64,000 nucleotides of DNA, from assembly GCA_013368325.1 (NCBI GenBank), contig JAACJK010000001.1, positions 62,001 to 126,000 on the forward strand, in the 5' to 3' direction. Position numbers and translations under genes: made by a program. The stretch comes from Ephemerocybe angulata. Lineage: Eukaryota; Basidiomycota; Agaricomycetes; Agaricales; Psathyrellaceae. Shown here one piece after another: positions 54,610 through 64,000 of this stretch (its first letter is position 1; each line of letters begins with the position of its first letter). The notes under the pieces were generated by a model. That model did not search any database and was not told where the DNA came from. It saw only the letters and a program-made list of their open reading frames with translations.

Positions 54610-56890
54610 CTCTGTAGATGCGAGCGGAAGAGGTGGTAAGTAGAGAAGCAAGGTTTCGATGCTGGGAACCGAAAGATGGTCCGGCAAACGTGCGCCCGGC
54701 ATCAGGTGTTTCAAACCCAGATGCTCCGTTGCCGCTCGCCTCTGGGTGTCAGTGATAGGCGCCCGGCTATCTTTGAGCGCCCAATGGAAGCCAATGGCCT
54801 TGATCTGCGCAAGACCGATCAATGGTGGAGCAAGAGTTAGACACTTGGGGTACTTGTACGACATCTCTGCCTGGTGTGGGTGATCGCGACGTCGCCTCAA
54901 GCGCGAAAACGTCAGTGTCTGGGTCACTCCAGTATCTTGATTGGGGATGTCTTAGATTTCTCTCCGCCGGGAGTGCACCCTTTTGCTCAGTACCAGCACG
55001 CTAGAGCCTAAACCCGAGCTGAAGACCATCGCGATGCATCTGGGATCGATAACGCGAGGGGGGGCCAATACGATGCTTTCAGCCCGCTCTCTCAGCTCAG
55101 CACCAGGAACACGTACGTCTCAACTTTCCCGATTATGGGCAACTGGGGCTAACCTTACCCATCCCAGTCGGGCGTTCCGTAGTGCTGCACTCAAGCACTC
55201 TCCCTGCTCGTTCCATCATTCATTACCCCTACCCTGATCCATCTGCTGGAGCCATCCGCGCCGACTCATCGGGGCTGCTTCTAACCAGCACGACAGCCAT
55301 CTCCGGGGATGCCTCCCGCTACGGGATGGAGACCAAAGAGTACTTCCACGTCGACACGGAGCCCAACGCCGTTCCCTACAACCTTCCAGGTACAAATGGT
55401 GCCAATCCGAGGTATGGCTGCATAGCGAATCCGCCGATAAAGGATGGGATATGGAGGGGTTGAGCCCGTGCAGCACGGCCGACCAAGGTCCCGAGGGTAC
55501 GGAGAAGTGGGGAAGGAATCCAGAGCCGGCGACGCCCTTGATTGTGAGTTGAACTTTGCCGCTGTCGCAAACAGCCTGTGGGATGTGAGTCTATCTGAAT
55601 GACGTGAGTTCAATAGTGTCCATGCCAAAGATTGTACTTAGAGGAGTCGAATCTATGTGTGACGTTTCCTGTAAACCGGGGTCCTGCGGGCTCCGTTGGA
55701 CGACATCGGCGCCTCGGGGAGTTGGGCTCGCCGTGGGAAGTGGCATCTGGACAGAAGATGGCGTTGGACGTAGCGCTAGTCCTGCCGGCCTCATCGTACC
55801 TTTAGGCGCCTGTGTGCGCGTGTTTGCGAGCGCCTTCGGCGCTCGTCAGCCCAATACGAATCGAATTGTCGAGGCATTTCCTCACCACGACACGTTGAAG
55901 GCTTTCGCAACGCAGGCTAGAAGCCTCGTCGCATCACGACTCCATTCTGGAATCAGCAATCAGCACAGACAAAGCTGGGTACGTCGAGCGACGCACGGAG
56001 AATGACGAGGTCAACTCACCTGGACCCCCATATACTGTAACAGACGCTCTCGACTGGTCATCGGAACCGGCAAACCGAATTTGGAGAAGAGGACGATCAC
56101 GAACTGGACAGAGGTCACGACGCCTCCGAACTACCCCGATTACCCTTGCGATGTTCTCGCATATGCAGCCGACGTCGGCAGAGTCGCAGTTGTCCATAGA
56201 AATCTGAGGTGTCGGCTGCGTAGGGGCTGCAAACAAGGGAGGAATAATGAAGCCTTAGAAGCGAGCTGAATAGCCAGCCGATGGTGTCAGAGTAATGCAC
56301 CAAGTGCTTTGCTTGATGATGGAAAGCTGGTGCACTTTTGACTTCGAGCTCCCGCGGGGAGATTTGGACGCCGTGGTGTAAGGCAGAGGTGCATGAGGCT
56401 CATATCGCTTATTTTGGCTGGTGCATGGCTGGTGCTTTCGTCATCCTCACGATCAGGCGGGATTTATAAGCGTTTATCCCGCCATCGCGCCCTCGTCTGA
56501 CCGTCAGGCGGTTCTAGCTGATCCCCCTGAATGGGGGTAAGTAAAAGTGGCAGCGAAGTTGGACGAATTGAGAGGAGAAGAGATGAGATCGGCTCTTCGC
56601 AGCCAAAAGCGGTGGGAATACCTGGGATCGCGATTGCATTGCAAAACGGGATGCACCTTCCCTGGGCCAAAATCATGATATCTAGCCAGATGTCCCTGGT
56701 CCTCACGGCGTAGATTTACTACAGTGATTTCTCGGAATAAATGGGGTGAACACGGACCGTCAGATTGAGCCATAGATAGTCGTCTTCCCCACCCCAGCGC
56801 CTCCAATCGTTGTAAATCGTCTCGTCTTCATGACGGGCATTGCGCGAGGATGACGAACAGGCTTACAGAGACCATTGGTCGAACGTTTTC
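54610..56890. other. Gene-poor stretch
   Basis: Many overlapping frames, none convincing. The plus-strand stretch at 55,240-55,390 (SSGLLLTSTTAISGDASRYG) is long and open but shows no family I know. Confidence 0.3.
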
Positions 56891-56894
56891 AGCG

Positions 56895-57000
56895 TGGCCT
56901 TGGCCTAGTGGTAGTGGGCATCCCAGCATCACGAGGAGCTCGAGAGTTCGAACCCCTTCCATAGTTCTATTTAATCCCTTTCTTTTTGGCGCCTGTGGGC
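56895..57000 (+). other. tRNA-like Pol III promoter sequence
   Basis: TGGCCTAGTGG (56,901-56,911) is a perfect A-box match, GAGTTCGAACCCC (about 56,944-56,956) a B box, and TTTCTTTTT follows at about 56,989. Spacing between the boxes is near that of the similar sequence in the transposon. The arms do not pair into a cloverleaf, so this is a tRNA-derived relic or SINE-like piece, not a working tRNA gene. Confidence 0.4.
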
Positions 57001-57163
57001 GCCAAATCGCACTGTGCGAATGTTCCCATTTCGCTTATTGTAAGTCTCGCTAATGAGCTAAGGTGTTGCGAGATCTGATCCCAGTATCGAACATATTAGA
57101 GGACTCACTGTGACCCTCTACTGTGTTGGAGACGGGACTTTGACCTTCGACCGGCTTCCAATG

Positions 57164-57335
57164 CGCCACGCAGCAAGCACCACGCACCACGCACCACGCA
57201 CCACGCAGCAAGCACCAAGCACCATGCACCATGCACCAGGCACCAAGCACCAAGCACCAAGCACCAAGCACCAAGCACCAAGCACCAAGCACCAAGCACC
57301 AAGCACCATGCACCAGGCCCCGCGCGCCACGCACA
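57164..57335. repeat. CACCAAG heptanucleotide minisatellite
   Basis: About 20 copies of a 7 bp unit, CACCAAG with CACCACG, CACCATG and CAGCAAG variants. The central run of CACCAAG is perfect for about eight units. Scattered single units (GCACCA) continue to 57,840. Open frames across it on both strands are low-complexity products of the repeat. Confidence 0.85.
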
Positions 57336-57929
57336 GCGCCACACAAAAACACATGCTTTCAATGCACCAAGATGCACCAAGAACCGCACACCGAGGACTG
57401 GGCAACTTAAGTACTTACCAAGAAAGACCACCAGTACCACTGTATCACCCGCTCGACAGGGCTTTGGCGAATGTGAGGGTCTCTAGTGCCGAAGGTCGCC
57501 GTCTGTATTCTGTTGACTACCAGTACAAACCTTTCCACCGTGATAATAACTGTGTATTACTTACGCACAATTCACAAGAGAAGATGCGACTCAAAGACAA
57601 GGACTTAGAAGTTAGCGCGTGGAACGGCCGTCCACACAAGCGCAGCCGTAGGCCCCACCACCACGTCAAGCAAGGACCCGTGCACCACGATATATGGCAA
57701 TGCACCAAGAGCCATCCGCCGTCAACCAACGGCAAGCACCCCCGTGCACCACGATATACACCACTCAACTCCTCGCCCGTACGCGCTTGTTTTCATTCAA
57801 AGCACTCAAGTCCCACACTCCGTGCACCACGGTTGTAGTGCACCATTTCAAGACGCATAAGTACCAACTGAATTTACGCGCACACATTTTCATTGAATAT
57901 GGGTGCACGGGAAGCTATATACAGTTTTG

Positions 57930-58240
57930 AGACAACGACCCAAAATGGAGGTAACAGTATGTACAGTCCTCGGTCCAAACGATAGGTAGTCCAAATCTAT
58001 GTGAATCTACTGGGGAGGGGAAAGTCGAAATCTATGTGAATCTATGGGGGAGGGGAAAGAAAGACCTGTACAGATCAAGAAAGGGTTCTGGGAATGGGGA
58101 GAGGGGAGAGGGGAAAAGATATATACAGCCCTCGGTCGCAATGAAACAGAATCGAAATCTATGGGAATCTGGGAGATCGGAAAGCAGGTGACTGTACAGA
58201 GCAAGAAAGCATTCTGGGATGGGGGAGGGAAGCAATTGAT
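57930..58240. repeat. Imperfect direct repeats of about 40 and 150 bp
   Basis: AAATCTATGTGAATCTA occurs at about 57,995 and 58,029, and a related AAATCTATGGGAATCT at 58,153. The longer unit starting near TACAGTCCTCGGTC (57,962) recurs as TACAGCCCTCGGTC (58,126). No coding role is seen. Confidence 0.5.
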
Positions 58241-58648
58241 GGAGGGTGGAGAGTGGATATACGTACCTACGGGGAAGCGATCAAATTAGCGAAAAAGGAA
58301 AGGTGGAACAAGGAGAACACGGTGGCGCAAGCGTAGATGACTGAAAAATGCGATGGAGGTTGCGATGCAGGGACGTGAAGGAAGAGAGGCTGAGGGGTGG
58401 TGGAATTGTATGGAACAGGGAAAGAGCATGCGAAAACGTCCGTGATCGTTGGATATGGGATAATGACGAAATTGTATGAGAACTCAGAAAAGTCCAAAGA
58501 ATGCAGTGGGGTATCGGATATATGCAGGGCGAAAGTGTCCAAGAAGTGGGCAAAGTTCAAAGTTCACGTAACGACAGTGATGGATCATATCTCCAGGATA
58601 GACGTAAGGAACGTGGGCTGCCCATATCTCCAGGATAGGGTCGGGAGA

Positions 58649-61600
58649 CTAATGTCGGGACCTGGAAGAGAGATGAATTAGCGAGAGTCGGATGGGATGT
58701 GTATGGAAACAAGAGGGCGCACCTTTTCGCAAGTTGCACAGAAGGATCAGATACGGTGTTCTCATCTGCGATGCGCTTATGGCCACGGGAGGGGTTGGTT
58801 TCGATGATTGCAGTGAAGGACATCGTAACATCATCCACCAAAGCCTTCCATGCGTCCCGTGAATCCTCTCGATACAGGTCTGGCCCCGGGGCTGCAGCGC
58901 GTCCCCACCACAGCATCAGCATCATGAGAGCAACAGTACCGTTTGCACCTGATTTGCGAAGAGGTCCCCAAACGTCGCCACCGAGGGAGTCGGAATTGTA
59001 GATGGGGGCGGGGAGAGCGCTGTCAGAAGCACGGAAAGGGGGCTGAATGGACTTCCACCATCGTGTGATCGCCATGCCAATGTCAGCAGGATCGTCGATG
59101 AAGGGTGGTCGAGAATGGTTGCGAGCTCCGTAGGTGCCTTTCGTCGTCCATTTAGCCCACTCTTCGGGTCGCTCTTTTACTGGCATGGATCCCTATCACA
59201 ATAAAATTATGGTCAGGTTGTTATACTTGTATCAGTAATCATTGAATGCATACCCTTGCCACTGTTCCATACCCGAGCGCTTGTTCCAACGTATCCCACT
59301 TCTCGACAAGAGCCACCCACGCAGCACCAAGGTTGGTATCCTTGAGGTCAGCCAGTGCGGCCGTATACCATCCAGGAGCGCTGGGGGGGGGACCCGAGCT
59401 CTTCACCACAGGCGACGAGTAGATGAGGGCATTCGTACCAATTTGCTGAAGCCTCTCCAGGGTTTTAGAGGGTACGGGGGCCCTCCGGGAGTGACGCACA
59501 CCTTCAGTCGAAGTAGAGACGGCATCTCCGGCGGGACTCAGTGGCCTAGCTCGATCAGGGTCGTCGACGGGCTTGGGTGACGCAAGATACACGTGCGATG
59601 AACCTTGAGGCCGAGAAGTTTCGGGCAGGGCTCGGGTAGGTGTGGGCGGATGCGCCTCTGAAGTGGCCTTCAAGGTCTCACGCGGCTGAGACTGTGAAGT
59701 CTGTTTGATAGACGGTTGAATAGAAGATGCCGGAGAAGCAGGATTTGAGTCGACGGGCTGGTCTAGCTGAGCAGGAGGAGGGCTAGAAGCCGGCGGAGTA
59801 GGTGAGGAAGGCGTGCCGCCATTCGGCGAAGCGAGGATCGTGTTGATTGTCCGTTGTTGAGTGGGACTCGCTTCGGTTATAGCTGGGTTCGAAGCAGGCA
59901 AGGTGGAGGAGGAAGGCTTGTCCTGTACGTGGAAACCAAGGTTTGGGTCGGCTGTTTGATGTTTAGCGGGAGACGGCTTGGCTGGAGATGGGCTAGAAGT
60001 GGGCGGTGTGGCGGGGGAACATGCTTCCCGCATGCGCGATGGGAGAACCAAGTCGAGCGGCTCTTGCTGAGGGGGAGTCAGCTCAGTAAGGGGTGGACTA
60101 GAAGCGGGCGGAGTGTCGAAAGAAGGATCATCCCGTATGGGCGAAGCTATTTTGGGGGATGAAGCTCGAGAATTCAGCGGAAGTAGGAGTGGAAACGTCG
60201 GATTGAACTGCCTCTCGACATACCCAGCCGGTGACGCCTTTGAGCCCCAAGTATTGGACAACAGATGACCATTGGATGATTTCCAACCTTCAGACGAAAC
60301 TTGGCCAAAAGACGGGCGCTTAGGCAAGCCCTCCGACGAGAGAGAATCGCCTAACCTGGAAGGCAATTTCCTTTCTGAGGCGGATTGTTCTTCGCTTGGA
60401 GTCACATACAGGTCGTCTAAGTCGAAGAGAGGCGCTGTGGCGGCAAATGGCAACAAATGTTGGTGCGCTTCTGACTCGGTATCGGAAGTCGGCGGATTGC
60501 CGTAGTCGAAGTTGACGTCGCGGATATAGTGATCATTTAAATCGAACTCGAAGTCCCGGGGAGAAAGCCCGTCCGAATCGAGAGAATGATCGGAGGAGTC
60601 AGGCAACGCTAGCATTGGTATGAGATAGACAATCGGTTGAGATCAAACATATGAGCACTCACTTTTGGGAAATGACCTAGAGCCTAGACCACCAATGTCA
60701 TACGACTGAGGTATGGACCGGACTGAGGAGGACGGTGCGATATCCCAAGGATTGTTCTGTTGAACTTTGGGAAGGAGATTGACAGGGGGATTCCTCAGAT
60801 AGGACGGATACACGCGGGGCGGAGTTGGTAGTCGAAGAACGGGGTGTTCAGGAGAAGGCGACCTGTGCTCGTCTTCGAGAAGGGGATCCTTACCTGCGGG
60901 AACACTGAGCGAGGATAGATCACTACCCGCTGAACGGGCCTGGATGGCTGGGGAGGGCAATTGATGGTGATGCTCCTCGGGATCATGCTTCTTACCAGCG
61001 GATGAGCCCATTTCGGGGAGGTTTGAATGTTCAGAAGCGTTGAGGGTGCTCAGACCTGCTGACACAGAAGGCTGGGAAGTTTCGGATGTGGATGCGGCCT
61101 CGGACTTGCTTCGTGCATCCTCAGATTGCACTGCGACCGATTCAGATGCTAGATTCATGAGATAGGGAGTCAGAAACCAACGACATCGCAAAGGTTGAGT
61201 TCGACGTACGGAACACGTGTCGCTTGGCAAAGCGGGCCACAGCTTCAACATACACTCGATCATGGTCTACCCACGATGACGAGAACAGGGGAGTGTCGTC
61301 TTTGTCACCAAACTGGAGGCTGGGTAAGGAAAAAATCATATCAGTAACCTGAGAGAATAAATGAAGAGATAACACGCACGTCCAGGCGGAGATCTTTCCA
61401 TTAGCATCCGGCACCGGCCCGACGAGAGTGATAAGCGCCATCAATCCAGCCTTTCGAACAGGTGGGTCAACGACAGACTTTAGAATGGCAGGAAGCAGAT
61501 TAATGTGTCTATGTGGGTATCAGATAATGTTCGAAATAATGCGATAGCATGATACCGGCCGTTGGTGTTCTTTAGGTGACAAAACCTCCTCCTCCTCCTC

Positions 61601-62198
61601 CTCCTCATTGTTGAGCTCGACATAGTCATCCACTTCCTTAAGCTCTTCCTCCGTCGCGTTGGTGTAGAGGTCCTTGCAGACGACGTGCCAATATTTGAGC
61701 TTATTCCTGCCCGATATTCCCTGCTCTTCGCATAGTCTATCGACAGCTGCGCGGACCTTAACTGGATATAGCTTCGAGAATGCTTCGTACGCCTTGGGAC
61801 CTCGGGTGCGTGGGCAATAGATCGCTTTGAGGACCTTGGCGGGTACAGTGACGGCTACCTTTCGGCTTCGAGCGTTGCACCTCCACCTGTACCATTCTCT
61901 CAAACGCTGCCGGACTCGGATATTAGTTTGACAAGTATCTATGCCAGCGATCTCAATCACTCACACTCTGTAGCTTATCGAGAGCAAGCCTGTATTGGGT
62001 CATCTGGCTCTCGTCCAAGTCCTGAATCTGGAGTCCAGGGAATAGAACCTCAACTAAGGGATTTTCGCTGAGGTACCGGGCGTAGAGTAGCGTCCAGAAC
62101 GGCTTGTAACGGCGATTGATCTGACATTTCTCGTATTCCGGGAGAAGACTGGTAAGGAGAAGGGTCTGCTTTGGTGTTGCCCATCCATTAGGGGCCAT
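58649..62198 (-). CDS. Large basidiomycete orphan protein with Pro/Ser-rich middle
   Basis: Not functionally recognised. The start at 62,198 (MAPNGWATPKQTLLLTSLLP) leads into an N-terminal region with FWTLLYARYL and RLREWYRWRCNARSRK, an acidic run of about seven Glu from a CTC repeat at 61,587-61,607, and WTLQFGDKDDTPLF-like exons. A long disordered Ser/Pro-rich stretch follows (61,100-59,500). The C terminus has AAWVALVEKWDTLEQALGYG, the second exon with ITRWWKSIQPPFRAS and LMMLMLWWGRA, and a basic end. This W-rich N and C module arrangement recurs in uncharacterised agaricomycete gene families. The last exon ends at 58,649 if spliced near 58,720, or at 58,557 if not. About seven exons. Confidence 0.65.
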
Positions 62199-62532
62199 CG
62201 TTGGACAGGGGGTAGAGTGAAACACCAGGGTACGGTGTGGATTATTTAACGAGTGAAGTCCCATCGCACCACATATTTGAGTCGATGCGCCCACAGCACC
62301 GACGACATAGGTCGGGCATCCTACTATTCTTAGCTGACAGTGTTCGCCTCCAAATCCCACCTAAAGACCGTGAATAATACCTAAATCGCTCTGGTTCCAA
62401 AGCTTATCTTGGGGTAAACAGTGAACAATAATAGCGGATATCTATAAAGACGTTCCTAATCATCTAAGGGGTGGCCAACGATCTATCCGCCCTTTCTCTT
62501 CTACATTTGACAGCCCCAGTTTCTTCTTCTCG

Positions 62533-63751
62533 ATGGCCAACCAGTCTAGCATGAACCAGGTGAATGACGCCTTCCGCGGAATGACAATCTCCTTGCCGAT
62601 GAAAGACTTGTTCTGCTCTGTGATCCGCGCTTTCGACCTTCGTGAGTCCCCCATCGCAGTGCCCGCCCTACATGCGAACCAGACTCTCACTACGGTTGCT
62701 AGGCCGCCTCATGCTCGATACCACCTTGGTCAATGAGACGGAGTACCGTAAGCTTCTCTTCTTTTTAACCTCTCTCTCTGTATTGATGGTTCTTTCCTCC
62801 AACATTTCAGATCCCGAGACTTGCCTCGCGTGCGAGGGCTCTGGATTCATTCTGACTCCCAACCCACCCCCTGCGTCGGACTCCGAGGAAGAGACTGACG
62901 GTGTTGTCCAAGAGGAAGAGGACGAAGATGACAACAACCTCGGCACTTCCCATAGTACGTCTCCTACCATTTACGTAGCCTTCTCTGACTTCTCCGTGTT
63001 CCATCAAGGTGCTTCTCCTGGCGCGGGATCTACCGCAGCAGGGCCTTCTGCCGCCGGTGCTATGACGGGAACTTCTGTCACTGTTGCTGCGGCTGTTGCT
63101 TCCCTCGCAGCTGCTGCCACTAACGCCCTCCCCGTCCCGGCTCCTGCCACAGTACCTCCCGCTATCGTCCTCCCTAGCACTCCTGCCATCCCTGCCCCCG
63201 TTACCACTGCTTCCGCTGTTGTCACGGGCGCGGTCGCCAACTTCGTTCCCGCTCCTGCCCAAGGTGGTGCGCCAGCCAATCCTGGCGCTCCAACTGCCGC
63301 TATGACCGCCCTTACTGCTACCACCGTGGGTCCATACCCTATCTCAAGCATTATCCCAGGCTTCCACTCCTTGGGACCCAACAGCGCTACCCCTACGCCT
63401 CCCCCTGCTCCCTTAAGCGCCGTCTTTGCCGGCCCTGGTGGTGAGTGCCCGTGTTCGCTTCCGAGCCCTATGACTCTTCTAATTACTGACTCACCCTATG
63501 ACTCGATCTATCCGATTAGAAGAGCGCTACTACGCCGTCACGAAGGGTATCCGCGTGGGCCTGTTTGGTGGATGGTGAGCTTCCTTTCCTTTTTTCGATG
63601 GATCTGGCCTCATTAGTCCAAAATTAGGCAGGTTACCTCGCCCTACGTGACGGGTGTGGCGTCAGCCAGCTTCAGTCGTCACCGCACCCTCCAACAGGCC
63701 TTCCTGGCGTATGAGTCCGCGTACAACATGGGTTCCGTGACCTACGTCTAG
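62533..63751 (+). CDS. Orphan protein with C-terminal RNase H1 N-domain-like module
   Basis: Six exons (62,533-62,641, 62,703-62,747, 62,811-62,954, 63,009-63,440, 63,520-63,574, 63,628-63,751). An N-terminal segment is followed by CLACEGSGF, an acidic stretch, and a long Ala/Pro/Thr-rich low-complexity region. The end reads EERYYAVTKGIRVGLFGGW and, after an intron, QVTSPYVTGVASASFSRHRT ... QQAFLAYESA. That matches the shape of the caulimovirus/RNase HI N-terminal domain (YYxVxKGRxxGxxxxW...xGxxxAxxxxxxxxxxAxxAY), which binds RNA-DNA hybrids. There is no RNase H catalytic domain, so a nucleic-acid-binding role is the most I infer. Divergent from the large orphan gene 0.3 kb away. Confidence 0.7.
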
Positions 63752-64000
63752 AACAATTTCACGTCATCTCTTGGACCCGTCATCTCTTGGACCCTTGCAA
63801 GCTGGGCCCAAGATACGCGCTTCCCCAACTTTTTCTTTGTCTGTATACTGCCTTCCATGTACTTTGCTCCTCCTCCGTTCAATACACGTATGCGTAGCCA
63901 TGATGACACCAGGTCGGATATTCAGAAGTCTGTGAATTTTCAGGTTATGTTACTTGGCCACGTTGACGCGCAAGTGCTGCCTTGAGAGCCATTCAGAAGA

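Noticed and set aside
56895..56960. Functional tRNA gene
   Set aside because: A and B boxes are good but neither the acceptor nor the T stem pairs, so no cloverleaf forms.
57110..57838. 242-codon plus-strand frame across the CACCAAG array
   Set aside because: It is open because a 7 bp repeat lacking stops reads through in all frames; composition is only His/Ala/Pro/Thr/Ser and minus-strand frames are equally open.
1..64000. CRISPR arrays, bacterial operons or rRNA genes
   Set aside because: None seen; introns and signal peptide genes show this is eukaryotic nuclear DNA, and the only short tandem arrays are the minisatellite and repeat exons described.

Overview
The window is nuclear DNA from a filamentous basidiomycete, most likely an agaricomycete. 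Genes are split by many 50-80 nt GT-AG introns and separated by long gaps. The gene content fits: a cellulose-binding acetylxylan esterase-like enzyme, a fungalysin protease, a TPR-CHAT protein, many UstYa/DUF3328-like proteins, Ulp1-type DNA transposon proteins and basidiomycete-restricted orphan families. Species cannot be named from the sequence. All exon boundaries below were read by eye.

Layout. 1-0.55 kb: 5' end of a secreted-protein gene running off the left edge. 1.1-6.9 kb: degenerate direct repeats with a broken copy of the esterase gene and a non-LTR retrotransposon scrap; the intact esterase is at 8.3-9.3 kb. 9.9-10.4 kb: a small secreted cysteine-containing protein. 13.9-17.9 kb: a large TPR-CHAT gene with two apparent one-base frameshifts. 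18.5-29.5 kb: four small secreted repeat-peptide genes, a fungalysin gene and two dead glutathione transferase genes. 29.66-36.41 kb: a complete DNA transposon with 34 bp perfect inverted repeats and an 8 bp target duplication, encoding one uninterrupted 1,879-residue Ulp1-transposase fusion. 37.8-54.6 kb: seven UstYa-like genes around three more repeat-peptide genes, a GNAT acetyltransferase-like gene and two paralogous membrane proteins. 57-58 kb: a CACCAAG minisatellite and other repeats. 58.6-62.2 kb and 62.5-63.8 kb: two divergent basidiomycete-type orphan genes, the second ending in an RNase H1 N-terminal-like module.

Central observation. Seven minus-strand genes share one plan: a signal peptide exon, then one or more short exons that mostly encode a variant of [D/K]-D-N-x-I-[Y/W]-T followed by an acidic tail. 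In the multi-repeat members each repeat is its own exon with phase-1 introns on both sides. Seven UstYa-like proteins, the family that oxidatively cyclises ribosomal peptides in dikaritin pathways (ustiloxin, phomopsin, asperipin), lie nearby and enclose three of these genes. I infer a ribosomally made, post-translationally modified peptide (RiPP) system of a type I do not recognise. The peptide products, processing sites and the role of the neighbours are unproven.
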